This document shows positions 52,175-62,627 of a stretch of DNA of 64,000 bases, in pieces. The position numbers and the translations under genes are program-made. The notes beneath the pieces are model-generated. The model saw only the letters and a program-made list of their open reading frames with translations. It made no database searches and had not been told where the DNA came from. The stretch's first letter is position 1. Each line of letters opens with the position of its first letter. Source of the stretch: Leptodesmis sichuanensis A121 (GTDB taxonomy: Bacteria; Cyanobacteriota; Cyanobacteriia; Leptolyngbyales; Leptolyngbyaceae); contig NZ_CP075171.1 of assembly GCF_021379005.1 (NCBI RefSeq), forward strand, positions 5,146,001 through 5,210,000, written 5' to 3'.

Positions 52175-54800
52175 TTATCCCTGGGTTAATGGGATGCTCA
52201 GGGGCAAAAGTTTTACTGTAAAGGTTGTCCAACCCTGATGGCTGGTGACTTGGATGGTTCCACCTAGCTCCGTCACCATGCGTTGTACCAGGGCCAGTCC
52301 TAAGCCTGTCCCCCCTTGCTTCCACCGATCGCCATTAGGAACCCGGTAGAATTTGTCAAATATTCTTGACAATTCTGCGGAGGGAATTTCTGCCTGATTA
52401 CGGATGGTCATGGTAATCCCGGCTGTTTGGGCTGGGGGGGCTGGGTTGTGCTCCTGGATGCTTAAGACAATTTCTCCTGCGGGGGAAGTGTATTTGCAGG
52501 CGTTATTTAGCAGTTCTGCAATGATTCGTTCCAGAGTGTTGCGGTCTGTCGTAATCGGGGGTAGATCGGGAGATAGCTCGATCTGCAGATGCTGCTGGCG
52601 ATCGCGGGCACGGGATTGAAACGGCTCGATCAGGTTCATGACGCAGGATTGCAAGTCCACTACGACGGGTGAAAGGGAGTAGGAAGCGGCTTCCAACCGC
52701 TGCAAATCCAGTAAATCATTAATTAATTCAATTTCCCGAACACACTCGGCCTGCAGAATGTTGAGATACTGCTGCTGGCGCTCTGGCGAATTCATGTTTT
52801 GTAGCATATGAATTGCCATTTTCATGTTAGACATGGGGGTTCGCAGTTCATGAGAAACGGTGCTGAGAAAGTCATCCTTAAGCAGGTTAAGTTCTTCCAG
52901 CGCTGTAACCTGAGCCTGGGTTGCCTGATATAAGCGTGCCTGACGGATGGCGATCGCACATTGGTTAGCAACCTGCTGCACCAGACGAATTTCTAATTCT
53001 GTAAATGCCTCACTGGCCTGCTGAAACAGCCACAAATCCCCCATGACGGATTGATCATCCACGATCGGACAGACGAAACAGGCTACTTTGCGAGGAGAGG
53101 GACGGAATGGATTGGGGATCACTGGGCAGAACTGGAAATATTGGCCCTGAAGCAACTGAGCATACTGGTCGGAATTTTCCGACATGGGAATACAGGTTCC
53201 TTTGGCTGGCGGAATCCCGGTGCAAATGTATTCATAGCGAATGGTTGAAGTTTCTTGCTGCAGGTCGTACATGGCTGTATCGCAGCCCTCTACATCCAGT
53301 CCTAAAGCCAATTCTTGTACCGCATTTTGCAGGATCTGATCCTCATCTAAACTATCGCGTACAGAGTCTGTAATCCGCTTCAGCATGGCCTCGTAATGCA
53401 GGGCCTGCTCCAATTGAGTGGTGCGTTCCTGCACCTGTATCTCCAGATTGGTGTTGAGCCGCTGAACCTGGCCATAAAGCTCTGACTGTTGAATGGCGAT
53501 CGCGACTTGAGTGGCCAGTTGTTCTAATAACCCGATCTCATAAGATTCCCAGTGGCGAGGGGCGTTGCATTGATGGGCAACCAGCATGCCCCAGAACTGA
53601 TTCCCATGCAGAATGGGGACAGACAGAAATGCCTGTACCTGAAGCTCACGCATAGCCTGCTGAAATTGGGTAAAGTCTGCTAATCGCTGGACGTCATCCA
53701 CCACTAAAGGTTTTCCCTGACGGTAAGCATTATGCTGCTGCTCAATGAGGTGATCCTGCCGCTTGAAGCCCAGGATAGAGCGACAACCTGGCTCAACAGA
53801 TTCAGCTATCACGGTGCGATCGCCGTTGGCATTGCAGCAATAAATGACGACCCGATCAACATTCAAAAACTGCCGTACTTCAGAAACCGTTGTATTCAGA
53901 ATTTCTGTAAAATTCAGCGATTGTCGGATGCGATGAGCGATGCCAGCCGACAGCTTGGCTAATCCAGCCATTAAACGTTCTCGCTCGGCCTGTTGCCGCA
54001 GGGCTGCTTCAGCCGTTTTCCGTTCAGTAATATCCCGTGTGAAGCAGTGGTGTCCCAAAAACTGGTCGTACCAATCGTAAGCCGCCACGATGACCACTTC
54101 GTTGTAGAAGATAGAACCATCCTTGCGGAGCGCACGGACTTCTACTTCCGCTTTGCCATCTTGCAGCATCTGTTGGTAAGCGACCGTAATGATCTCTAAA
54201 TCGTCTGGGTGAATAGTTTGGTTCCACGATAGGCCAATCATTTCTGCCTGCTCATAACCCAATGCTTCTGCATAGGCTCGGTTCAAAGCAATAAAGCGGC
54301 CTGCTGTATCCAGGCGAGCGATCCCTTCTACCGCATTACCCAGTGCTGTACTCATTTCTAAAAGTTCTGCCTGGGCTTGCTGGCGTTCGGTGACATCCAC
54401 AAAGAAAACTGACAGCCCCTCTGCAGCTGGGAAGATTCTCACCTCAAACCAGGTTTTCAGAAATGGATAAAACTCCTCAAACGTCGCTGGGGTTTGCTGT
54501 TGCAGAGAACGGCGGCATTCTCGCTCCAGGATCGTTCCTACCAATTCGGGAAAAATTTCCCATAGGTTTTGTTTGAGAACCTCTTCCTGGGTACGGCGGA
54601 TGAGTTGGGCAGCCCGTTGATTCAAATAAGTCAACCGCCACTCATTATCCAGGGAGAGAAATGCATCGGTGATGCTTTCTAAGATATTGAAAATTTGTCG
54701 ATTGGCTGCTCTCAGTGCTTCTTCAACTTTTTTGCGATCAGTGATATCGTGGCAATTGACGACCACTCCTCCAATCGCTGGATCATCCAGTAAACTGGTC
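52175..54800 (-). pseudogene. 3' part of PAS/GAF sensor histidine kinase split by an IS
   Basis: This holds most of a cytosolic-type sensor kinase. Joined to the part at 56228-56586, after removal of the IS and one target copy, it makes one frame of 992 codons. The piece carries the end of a first PAS/PAC (VNCHDITDRKKVEEAL), a second PAS (about residues 25-130 of this part), a third PAS (about 140-250, HPDDLEI), a GAF domain (about 275-435), a linker coiled coil and a second GAF (about 465-620). It ends with HisKA (FLSTVSHELRTPMSNMKM) and HATPase_c (IFDKFYRVPNGD, GGTGLGLALVQ). An 863-codon frame with an internal GTG remains and could give a protein lacking the first PAS. The signal is unknown. 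Confidence 0.9.
54792..54800. repeat. 9-bp target-site duplication (left copy)
   Basis: AAACTGGTC directly precedes the left IS end and is repeated exactly at 56228-56236. Confidence 0.93.
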
Positions 54801-56227
54801 CAGCAATTCTAAATTCAAAAAGCTAAGAGGAATCAGCAGTTTGAGCAGGCGGGGAATCAGAGAGCATGAAATTGAGGAGATGCTGCCAACTTTCAAACCA
54901 GAGGTATTTGGTGAGCGCCAAAATATCTTGGAAAAAGCCCCTGCGCGTCCCTCGCTTGTGGCGAATCTGCTGATAGGAGAGGTCAACGAGATGCAAGACG
55001 GTATGAAAGAGGAATGCCAAGAGATTGAGGGTGAGCAGAGTAGCAGCTAGATGGTGTTGACCATGGCCAAAGTTATGTTCGAGATGATAGCCCTTGGTCT
55101 TGAGGACGTTATGATTTTCGTTCTCAGTCTTCCACCGACTTCTGCCAGCGCTGACCACGTGGGGCACCGTTGCGGGAGTCAGGTCGTGGTCAGTCACCCA
55201 GGCATTGGTGTAGAGGACTTTGCCGTCTGATTCGCGCACCACTGTGAGTTCACACCAGTTGACTTGCAAAGCAGGTTGGGTGTCGCGCAGCGGAATTTGA
55301 TTGACATAGCGGTAGCGATAAATTTCTTTCGTGCGTTTGTTCCACTGCGCTTGTTCTAAGGTTTTGACTTCGCCGTTGGCATCCAAATAGCCCAGCCAGT
55401 CGTAGAGGGCAGGGTGCGACTGTGGCAGACACGTAAAAATAAAGCTGAATTGATGCTGTAAGCAGTGTTCGCACAGGGGTTGATGGCTATAGAGGTCATC
55501 TCCAAGCAGGGTTATCCCTTGAGTTCCAAACCGAGCCGCATGAGTGCTGATCCACCGTTTGGCGGCTGCCACTTCACAGTCTTGCTTCTCATGCCCATCT
55601 TGCGGGGTGACAAACTCTGGGACTAACGCAATCACCTGCGGTTGATCAGGCGCGACAATCGCTGGCAAAATCGCCTGATGAACGTAAGTGACCTTGCCAT
55701 TCTTGTGGGTTCGACTCGAACAGTACTGACAGTGAATCTTCTGCGACTTGAAGTACTCCGTGCCATCCAATGCCACCAACAAATCTCCATTCCATTGCTG
55801 ATAGGATTTGAAATATCCCCCTCGCATCAAAGCGGCATAAACCTGGAAAAACACGGCAAACAATCCCACCGCTGCCACTTCATCCAACAAATTGCGGATT
55901 TGCGCTGAACTCGGAATCTGGGCAATCCCAAACAAACTTTGGGCGTTGTCTTTGCCCCGCTGACTTTGCATCTGCCGCTGATGCTCTAGAAACGATTCAC
56001 ATTGCATGAAGAACACCGAAAACGCCCCCAAAATCCCATCGCTCAGCTTGTAGCGCGTTCCATTGCTCGGCTGTCGCGGGTCAGCAATCTGTTCCACGAC
56101 TTGACGTAGATAGCTCAGCAACACAGCAAAACTCAGGGGCAGACTCTCCATGTTTCGGCTCTCGCGTAGGAATCTCTATCCTCTCTTCAGTTGTTCTTCC
56201 TGTCAAAATCTGAATTTGGAATTGCTG
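54801..56227 (-). mobile_element. complete insertion sequence, 1,427 bp
   Basis: The two ends read inward as CAGCAATTCTAAATTCA (from 54801) and CAGCAATTCCAAATTCA (from 56227 on the other strand). That is a 17-bp terminal inverted repeat with one mismatch. A perfect 9-bp target duplication flanks it. One full-length transposase fills it. It interrupts a histidine kinase gene, in the same orientation. The exact ends, exact duplication and restored frame point to a recent insertion. Confidence 0.95.
54823..56151 (-). CDS. DDE transposase (IS4/ISNCY-like)
   Basis: 442 aa, apparently intact, encoded inside the IS with 76 bp of leader. Candidate DDE residues are D in ALDGTEYFKSQ, D in LLGDDLYSHQP and E in RWKTENENHNVLKTKGYHLEH, with the second-half Y/E/K pattern of IS4-like enzymes. 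A Cys/His set (HCQYCSSRTHKNG, CEHCLQHQ) could bind metal. Exact family assignment (IS4 or an unclassified ISNCY group) needs a database. The 9-bp target duplication is consistent with IS4-like elements. Confidence 0.9.
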   Translation of the reverse strand: MESLPLSFAVLLSYLRQVVEQIADPRQPSNGTRYKLSDGILGAFSVFFMQCESFLEHQRQMQSQRGKDNAQSLFGIAQIPSSAQIRNLLDEVAAVGLFAVFFQVYAALMRGGYFKSYQQWNGDLLVALDGTEYFKSQKIHCQYCSSRTHKNGKVTYVHQAILPAIVAPDQPQVIALVPEFVTPQDGHEKQDCEVAAAKRWISTHAARFGTQGITLLGDDLYSHQPLCEHCLQHQFSFIFTCLPQSHPALYDWLGYLDANGEVKTLEQAQWNKRTKEIYRYRYVNQIPLRDTQPALQVNWCELTVVRESDGKVLYTNAWVTDHDLTPATVPHVVSAGRSRWKTENENHNVLKTKGYHLEHNFGHGQHHLAATLLTLNLLAFLFHTVLHLVDLSYQQIRHKRGTRRGFFQDILALTKYLWFESWQHLLNFMLSDSPPAQTADSS

Positions 56228-56586
56228 AAACTGGTCGCCACCGCTTCAAAAAAACGCCAGGAGCCGTTAAGATGCCGCACCCGATATTCAATTTTGGGCT
56301 GGCTAAGGCGAGGAGCTTGAATGGCGTTGTGCAGAACCTGCAGAATGAGATGAATGTCATCTGGATGGACGAGTTCTGCGGCGGGTCGCCCTTCGACATC
56401 CTCCAGGCGGTAGCCCAGGACTCGTTCAGCAGAAGGGCTACAGTACTGGAAAACCCCATTCTGATCCAGAATCACAATAATATCGGTGGAGTTTTCAATC
56501 AATAAGCGAAATCTACGGGAGGCATAGTCAGACCCTTCAGGATTGCCCCCGTGTAATGCTGTTTCGGTCTGCTTACCATTTGCCAT
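56203..56586 (-). pseudogene. 5' part of the IS-split sensor histidine kinase
   Basis: 127 codons from the native ATG (MANGKQTETAL) through most of a PAS_3 domain (FRLLIENSTDIIVILD, GYRLEDVEGRPAAELVHPDD, HLNGSWRFFEAVATS). It then runs into the IS at 56227 and stops at 56203-56205. The last eight or so residues (SNSKFRF) are IS-encoded. Restoring the junction gives ATSLLDDPAIGGVVV, which is a normal PAC ending. A short PAS-only protein may still be produced. Confidence 0.9.
56228..56236. repeat. 9-bp target-site duplication (right copy)
   Basis: AAACTGGTC follows the right IS end and is identical to 54792-54800. Confidence 0.93.
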
Positions 56587-56867
56587 CTTGATTGACTGCT
56601 ATGTATACACCACCCAGATTACTCGCGACCTTCGAGATTAAAGAGCCGCTCAAAAATTTTAAGGTTGATCACTCCAGATGCTGATGTCGGAGGGGTTAGC
56701 CCAGCGTAACGCATCAAAGCCTCAAGGGGATGGGTTACGGTAATCACCTAACTCATCCTACAAAATTCTGTCATTAGTCATTCGTTCTTTGTCGTTCATT
56801 CGCTGAAGTGCTTGAAAAAACAAGTCGTGTCATAGGGCACTCTGCAAGGCATCCTTGCTTCTGGTTC

Positions 56868-58070
56868 TCAGATACCCGGATTGAGTAGTGGTAACGAATG
56901 ATGCCAGTATTTACAGGCAGCATAAGCAAGAGTGACTACCCCAGTCACGATCGCGGATTCATCCACTTCAAACTGAGGATGATGCAGGGGCGGATTGGGC
57001 CGATCTCGATACCCCACTCCTAACCGAAACATACTGCCGGGTGCATATTGCAGGTAGACGGAAAAGTCCTCTGCACCTAAGGAGGGTTCCTGAATAATTT
57101 GCACGCCACTGTCTCCCCAGGATTCTCTGGCTGCCAATTCTAGAAGTTGGGTCAGGGTGACATCGTTCTGAACGGAAGGTACACCGCGCCGATATTTGAA
57201 TTCATACCGGGCACCAAAGGAGTGACATACCCCAGCCACAATGTTTTCAATCCATTCCGGGAGAGACTCGCTGGTGTCGGGATACAGCGATCGCACCGTT
57301 CCTAATAACCGCACCTGATCGGCAATTACGTTGGGTGCCCGTCCGCCTTGAATTTGCCCGATCGTCAGTACCAGAGGATGTAAGGGATTTTGGGTGCGGC
57401 TGATTGCCTGTTGCAGGGTGGTGATGACTTGAGCCGCGATCCACACAGCATCGATCGCCTCGTGGGGCCGAGCGCCATGCCCCGACTCCCCCATAATGAC
57501 AATTTCCAGATCATCTGCCGCTGCCGTCAACGCCCCATATCGGATGCCTACCACTCCTGCTGGAATTGACGGAAACACATGCACTGACAGAATTCCAGAT
57601 ACCCCCTCCATCACGCCGTCCTGTACCATCCAGTTAGCCCCCTGGGCAATTTCCTCTGCCGACTGAAACAGAAATCGCACATTTCCGGGGAGGGCTTCCG
57701 GTAGCTGGGACAAAACCATGGCCGTGCCCAATCCCACCGTGCTGTGAACATCATGACCACAGGCGTGCATCACTCCAGCTTGCCGTGAGGCAAAGTCTAA
57801 TCCAGACCGTTCCTGAATCGGTAGGGCATCCATATCGGTGCGAATGGCCAGTAGCCTGGAATCAGTTCCCTGTCCTCGCAGTTCCCCTACTACTCCCACC
57901 TTGCCAATTCCTTCTTTAACCTGTAAGCCACAGGAGGAGAGTACGCCCGCTACATAAGCGGCTGTCTGATATTCCTGGCCACTCAGTTCTGGGTGACTGT
58001 GCAAGTGACGACGAATCTCAATCAGGCGAGGAGCAAGGTTAGCCGCAAGGTCTTTGATTTGACTCAACAT
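56868..58070 (-). CDS. M20 family amidohydrolase (N-acyl amino acid / IAA-conjugate type)
   Basis: A metal-dependent amidohydrolase of 400 aa that releases an amino acid from an N-acyl or similar conjugate. Ligand motifs of the M20D group are present: HACGHDVH (Cys and His ligands), SAEEIAQGA (Glu pair), and the C-terminal GAEDFSVYLQ and HHPQFEVDE segments. A dimerisation insert occupies about 185-300. Substrate cannot be told from sequence. The 281-bp gap to the kinase fragment contains short heptamer-type repeats and a GCGTAACGCATC palindrome arm related to the 92-bp repeat. Confidence 0.92.
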   Translation of the reverse strand: MLSQIKDLAANLAPRLIEIRRHLHSHPELSGQEYQTAAYVAGVLSSCGLQVKEGIGKVGVVGELRGQGTDSRLLAIRTDMDALPIQERSGLDFASRQAGVMHACGHDVHSTVGLGTAMVLSQLPEALPGNVRFLFQSAEEIAQGANWMVQDGVMEGVSGILSVHVFPSIPAGVVGIRYGALTAAADDLEIVIMGESGHGARPHEAIDAVWIAAQVITTLQQAISRTQNPLHPLVLTIGQIQGGRAPNVIADQVRLLGTVRSLYPDTSESLPEWIENIVAGVCHSFGARYEFKYRRGVPSVQNDVTLTQLLELAARESWGDSGVQIIQEPSLGAEDFSVYLQYAPGSMFRLGVGYRDRPNPPLHHPQFEVDESAIVTGVVTLAYAACKYWHHSLPLLNPGI

Positions 58071-58150
58071 GAAGATTAGTGTGTTGTGCTTTACCTCATG
58101 ATAAGAGTTGTTAAGCTTACTCTGATCCCGAATCCCGATCCGCGCCTAGT

Positions 58151-59044
58151 ATGTTTACAGAACGCAAACACTGGTTTCGCATGGCACTGCAGCTAAAAGG
58201 CTCTGTGATTCCTTCTATTTTGGGGCGTACCCTGCTGTGTGGTGTGTTTGGGGTGTTCGTTTCACTTCTGCTTCATATTCGGGTTCCCGTTGCTCTGCCG
58301 ATTCTGGCCAGCCTGATTCCTAATATTGTGTTGGGATTGTTGCTGGTATTTCGCACCAACACAGCCTATGAGCGGTTTTGGGAAGGTCGCAAAATTTGGG
58401 GAACGTTAGTCAACACCTCTCGTAATCTGGCCCGACAAATCTGGATTATGATTCCGGCTCGATCGCTGGAAGGCCGTGATCAGAAGGCTATGGTATTGCA
58501 CCTGTTAGTCGCCTTTGCCGTCGCCACGAAGTTGCATTTAAGGCAGGAGCGGATTAATGAGGAGTTGGAAGCCCTGATGCCTGCAGACCAATTTCAGAAA
58601 TTGCAGGGAATGCATCATCCGCCTCTCAAGATTGCCTTTTGGATTGGCGATTATTTGCAGCAACAGTATGAGCGGAGGTTATTAGATAGTTATCAACTGA
58701 TGTCTCTGCAAAATCTGTTAAACACTCTGGTGGATTGTGTTGGTGGTTGTGAACGAATTCTCAAAACTCCAATGCCTTTAGCCTATGCTATTCACCTGAA
58801 GCAGTTGTTGCTGTTGTATTGTCTGTCACTTCCGTTTCAGGTTGTTGGCACTTTGGGCTGGTGGACAGGCCCGATCGTGATGCTGATTAGCTTTACGTTG
58901 TTTGGCATTGAAGAAATTGGGATTGAGATTGAAAATCCCTTTGGTCACGATCCCAACGACCTGCCGTTGGATACGATTTGTGACACCATGCTTCTCAATA
59001 TTAATGACTTAATGACCCTGCCTCCCTGCACAGAAATTCTTTAG
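58151..59044 (+). CDS. bestrophin-like channel protein
   Basis: A bestrophin-family anion (or cation) channel of 297 aa. Helices lie at about 23-45, 48-68, 208-230 and 235-255. The family segments FRTNTAYERFWEGRKIWGTL and IENPFGHDPNDLPLD are clear; the latter corresponds to the conserved acidic loop of eukaryotic bestrophins. It forms pentamers in known structures. In phototrophs, relatives act at the thylakoid as chloride or bicarbonate channels; location here is not shown. An 8-bp inverted repeat (59059-59090) follows. Confidence 0.9.
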   Translation: MFTERKHWFRMALQLKGSVIPSILGRTLLCGVFGVFVSLLLHIRVPVALPILASLIPNIVLGLLLVFRTNTAYERFWEGRKIWGTLVNTSRNLARQIWIMIPARSLEGRDQKAMVLHLLVAFAVATKLHLRQERINEELEALMPADQFQKLQGMHHPPLKIAFWIGDYLQQQYERRLLDSYQLMSLQNLLNTLVDCVGGCERILKTPMPLAYAIHLKQLLLLYCLSLPFQVVGTLGWWTGPIVMLISFTLFGIEEIGIEIENPFGHDPNDLPLDTICDTMLLNINDLMTLPPCTEIL

Positions 59045-59058
59045 CGGCAGCGGTGATT

Positions 59059-59090
59059 ACCTGATCGCCCTCACCCTTTACAGATCAGGT
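59059..59090 (+). terminator. stem-loop after the bestrophin gene
   Basis: ACCTGATC and GATCAGGT form a perfect 8-bp stem with a 16-nt loop, 15 bp after the stop. There is no T-run, so terminator function is uncertain. Confidence 0.4.
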
Positions 59091-59113
59091 GTATCATAAT
59101 CTCAAAAAACCTC

Positions 59114-60286
59114 ATGCCCCTCAAACCCTCCCAAATCCTCGCGCTACTGAAGGCCAAACGATCGCACTTTCAAACCTTCGATCAGACGGCTTTACAAGCT
59201 TTACAGAAATATCGGGCCGCCCTGGCAGCAGCCTCTCAGGACTCTGAAAAGCCTCTGCTGGAGCAACTGAGCAGCTTTAATCCCGACGATCGCGGAGCAG
59301 AACCACTAGAACCTCTAGGAGATTATCCCAATTGGGTGATTCGGTCTGGATTAGTGTGGCAGAGTCGGGAAGAGAGCTATCAGTGGGTGCGCGATCGCCT
59401 CACAGGAATTTCCACCTTTGCCGTTGATGGCTCCCAAATTTATCCGGGTAAGGATTTGTCGATTCCTGTGGCACTGGTGCAAATTGGTTGGTTTGAAAAC
59501 CTGCACCGCACAGATGGCCACTACGAAAAGGACATTGACCTGGATGTGATGACCCCAACCGATTTGCAGGTGAATAGCAGTGCTGATCCCGTTGATCGGC
59601 GGGTGAATATGCGCCGCTTTGAGATGGAAACTGAACGGCTGATCCAGTACATGGACGATCGCTCTGGGTGTAACAATTGTCTGGCCTTTCTGGATGGCTC
59701 CCTGGTTGCTACATTTGCCGAAGCTTTTGATGAAGAAACCCGTCGCTTTTACGTCAACTGCATTGTGGAGTTGTTGCAGGCCAGTAAGCAGTACCGCGTC
59801 CCCCTGGTGGGTTACATCGATACTACCTATGCCCGTGATTTAACGATCATGTTGCAACGGTTGTTTACCTTGCCTGAAGCGCCCTCTATTCATGACGCTC
59901 CATTACTGGGAAAGCTGATGCACTGGGGCGATCGCACACCTTTATTTCGTTGTCGGCGATCGGGCATTCTCAAAAGTTACCCTCCCAGCATTTCTGACCA
60001 GATTGGCTTTACTTACTTGAAAGCTCATGAAGGTTATCCGGTACGTCTGGAAGTGCCTCTCTGGGTGTACGAAGCCAATTTACTGGAAACGGTACTGGAT
60101 TGGGTACGCGGCGAAATTATTATTGGCGGTGGCTATCCTTACGTGATTGAAACGGCGGATCAGACAGCGGTGTTAAAAGCTGAGGATCGTCAGATGTTTT
60201 TCCGGCTTCTACAAGATTGGGCCGACTCGGAAGACTTGAATCTGCGTCTCTCCCGCAAAATGGTTAGTAAAGTCCGCCGCCGCTAG
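59114..60286 (+). CDS. NurA-domain nuclease-like protein
   Basis: 390 aa with a NurA domain (about 95-370). NurA is a single- and double-strand-specific nuclease that works with HerA in archaeal end resection; cyanobacterial copies usually lack a clear HerA neighbour, as here. The key acidic residue is in FAVDGSQIYPGK, followed by VALVQIGWF. A second acidic site is in LAFLDGSLV, and a later YIDTTYARDL segment may complete the metal centre. The N-terminal helical part carries MPLKPSQILALLKAKR. It is convergent with tkt across a perfect palindrome. Confidence 0.85.
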   Translation: MPLKPSQILALLKAKRSHFQTFDQTALQALQKYRAALAAASQDSEKPLLEQLSSFNPDDRGAEPLEPLGDYPNWVIRSGLVWQSREESYQWVRDRLTGISTFAVDGSQIYPGKDLSIPVALVQIGWFENLHRTDGHYEKDIDLDVMTPTDLQVNSSADPVDRRVNMRRFEMETERLIQYMDDRSGCNNCLAFLDGSLVATFAEAFDEETRRFYVNCIVELLQASKQYRVPLVGYIDTTYARDLTIMLQRLFTLPEAPSIHDAPLLGKLMHWGDRTPLFRCRRSGILKSYPPSISDQIGFTYLKAHEGYPVRLEVPLWVYEANLLETVLDWVRGEIIIGGGYPYVIETADQTAVLKAEDRQMFFRLLQDWADSEDLNLRLSRKMVSKVRRR

Positions 60287-60294
60287 TCCATAAC

Positions 60295-60332
60295 AACCAG
60301 GATGGGCAGATTTAAATCTGCCCATCCTGGTT
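60295..60332. repeat. perfect 38-bp palindrome between nurA and tkt
   Basis: The left half is AACCAGGATGGGCAGATTT and the right half is its exact reverse complement, with no spacer. It starts 9 bp after the nurA stop and can fold as a 17-19-bp stem on either strand. It may act as a bidirectional terminator. Confidence 0.9.
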
Positions 60333-60397
60333 ACTGATTGGCAATGGACACGGATTGGTATCCTTGGCCCATCCTCCGGATTTTTAGAGATGAGTGA

Positions 60398-62410
60398 TTA
60401 GCCTAACAGGGCTTTGGCTTTGGCAACCACGTTTTCTACCGTGAAGCCAAATTTCTCCATACAAACTCCACCGGGAGCCGAGGCCCCGAAGCGATCGACG
60501 CTGATGGTTGTGCCTTCATCGCCGACGAACTTGCACCAACCGAAGCTAATCCCTGCTTCTACCGCCAACCGCTTCTTCACGGCTTTGGGCAGTACGGATT
60601 CCTGATAAGCGGCATCCTGAGCTGAAAACAGTTCCCAGGAAGGCATGGATACGACCCGGACTTTTTTGCCTTCGGCTTTCAGTTGGTCTGCTGCCTTGAC
60701 GCAAAGGCCGACTTCCGATCCGGTACCGATCAGAATCAGGTCAGGAGTGCCTTCGCAATCCACTACCGCATAGGCGCCTTTTTCCACCCCTTCAATGGAG
60801 GAACCCGCCAGGTTGGGCAGGTTTTGCCGGGAGAGAGCCAGCAGCGTAGGACGATTTTGCTTGGCATACTCGATCGCCACTTTGTAAGCTCCAGAGGTTT
60901 CCGTACCATCGGCTGGACGCAGAACAGTCAGGTTAGGAATGGCTCGTAAAGAGGCGATTGTTTCCACGGGTTGGTGGGTGGGGCCGTCTTCACCGAGGGC
61001 GATCGAGTCGTGGGTCATCACCCAGATCACGCCCACGCGAGACAGGGCTGAGAGGCGGATGGAAGCCCGCATATAATCGGTGAAGACCAGGAAGGTGGCA
61101 CCGTAGGGGATCAGACCAGACCCATGCAGAGCAATGCCATTACAGATAGCTCCCATGCCGTGTTCCCGTACCCCAAACCGGATGTTGCGGTTTTGATATT
61201 GGCCCTTTTGGAAGTCGCCAAAACCTTTCAGTTCCGTGAGGTTGGAGTGGGTCAGGTCGGCGGAACCACCAAACAACTCAGGCAGGACGGGAGCCAGGGC
61301 ATTCAGGCAGTTTTCCGAATGCTTCCGGGAGGCCAGTTCCTTGTCTTCAGGCTTGTAAGTGGGTAGCACCTTATCCCAGCCATCCGGCAGTTTGCCACTG
61401 ATTAAGCGCTCAAATTCAGCCGCTTCCTGAGGATATTTCGTTTTGTATTGCGCCCAGGTTTCTTGCCATTCGGCTTCGTTGCTGGCTCCCCGTTCTACCG
61501 CCTGCCGCATATGATTGAGGGCATCTTCGGGAATGACAAAGGGTTCGTAGCTCCAGCCCAGTTGTTCACGGGTCAACTTCACTTCATCGGCACCGAGGGC
61601 CGCTCCGTGAACGCCAGCAGTATTGGCTTTGTTGGGGGAACCGTAACCAATGGTTGTTGTCACTTTAATCATCGAAGGCCGATCGGTAACGGCTTTGGCT
61701 TCGGCGATCGCTTTGGCAATTCCCTCTAAATCGGTGTTGCCATTGGGAACATGCAGTACATGCCAGCCGTAGGCTTCAAACCGCTTCGAAACATCTTCAG
61801 TAAAGGCAATGTCGGTGGAGCCATCGATCGAAATATGGTTGTCGTCGTACAGGGCGATCAGTTTACCCAGCCCTAAGTGACCAGCCAGGGAGCAGGCTTC
61901 GCCAGATACCCCTTCCATGTTGCAGCCATCACCCAGGATGACATAGGTATAGTGGTCAACCAGGGTCAGATCAGGTTTATTAAACCTGGCAGCCATGTGC
62001 GCTTCTGCCATTGCCAGCCCAACGGCATTAGCAATTCCCTGTCCGAGGGGGCCAGTGGTGACTTCTACCCCTGGGGTTTCAAAGTTTTCGGGGTGTCCTG
62101 GCGTTCTGGATTCCCACTGACGGAACTGTTTAATGTCATCCAGCGTCACGCTGTCGTAGCCAGTCAGGTACATCAGGGCGTACTGCAACATACAGCCGTG
62201 ACCTGCAGAGAGCACAAAGCGATCGCGGTTATACCATTTGGGATTTTTCGGGTTAAACCGCATAAATTGATCCCACAGCACAAAGGCCATCGGAGCCGCG
62301 CCCATCGGTAGCCCTGGGTGGCCAGACTTGGCTTTCTCAACAGCGTCAATTGCCAGAAAGCGAATCGAATTAATGCACAGTTCTTCAAGTGTTTGAGTTG
62401 CGACAGCCAT
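60398..62410 (-). CDS. tkt: transketolase
   Basis: ThDP-dependent enzyme of the Calvin-Benson cycle and pentose phosphate pathway that moves two-carbon ketol units between sugar phosphates. The 670-aa product has the classic sites: [18 protein letters not shown], the ThDP/Mg motif [13 protein letters not shown] with DDNHISIDG, and in the second half GVREHGMGA with the catalytic Glu. The C-terminal domain has GTGSEVGLC. It lies downstream of fabF on the same strand, separated by 217 bp that include an intrinsic terminator. The order fabF-tkt is commonly conserved in cyanobacteria. Confidence 0.97.
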   Translation of the reverse strand: MAVATQTLEELCINSIRFLAIDAVEKAKSGHPGLPMGAAPMAFVLWDQFMRFNPKNPKWYNRDRFVLSAGHGCMLQYALMYLTGYDSVTLDDIKQFRQWESRTPGHPENFETPGVEVTTGPLGQGIANAVGLAMAEAHMAARFNKPDLTLVDHYTYVILGDGCNMEGVSGEACSLAGHLGLGKLIALYDDNHISIDGSTDIAFTEDVSKRFEAYGWHVLHVPNGNTDLEGIAKAIAEAKAVTDRPSMIKVTTTIGYGSPNKANTAGVHGAALGADEVKLTREQLGWSYEPFVIPEDALNHMRQAVERGASNEAEWQETWAQYKTKYPQEAAEFERLISGKLPDGWDKVLPTYKPEDKELASRKHSENCLNALAPVLPELFGGSADLTHSNLTELKGFGDFQKGQYQNRNIRFGVREHGMGAICNGIALHGSGLIPYGATFLVFTDYMRASIRLSALSRVGVIWVMTHDSIALGEDGPTHQPVETIASLRAIPNLTVLRPADGTETSGAYKVAIEYAKQNRPTLLALSRQNLPNLAGSSIEGVEKGAYAVVDCEGTPDLILIGTGSEVGLCVKAADQLKAEGKKVRVVSMPSWELFSAQDAAYQESVLPKAVKKRLAVEAGISFGWCKFVGDEGTTISVDRFGASAPGGVCMEKFGFTVENVVAKAKALLG

Positions 62411-62462
62411 ATTCCTAGTTGGTGACGGGTTGTTGGAGACGGGTTAATGCAAACCTGAGATC

Positions 62463-62491
62463 TAAAAATCGGGTAGATAGACCACCCGATT
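62463..62491 (-). terminator. intrinsic terminator between fabF and tkt
   Basis: On the minus strand AATCGGGT and ACCCGATT form a perfect 8-bp stem with a 9-nt loop, extended by TTTAG. It lies 137 bp after the fabF stop and 53 bp before the tkt start, so it could act as a terminator or as a leader attenuator for tkt. Confidence 0.75.
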
Positions 62492-62627
62492 GCTACTAAG
62501 CCTATCATCCCATTATCAGAGGGAATAGGCAATAATCCCTATTGAAAAAACTAATAAGAGGTGGTTAATCCCCTTTCGTTGCATTCAAAGGGCAGAACAG
62601 AGACGAGAGCAGGGAGGATGAGGGCTA

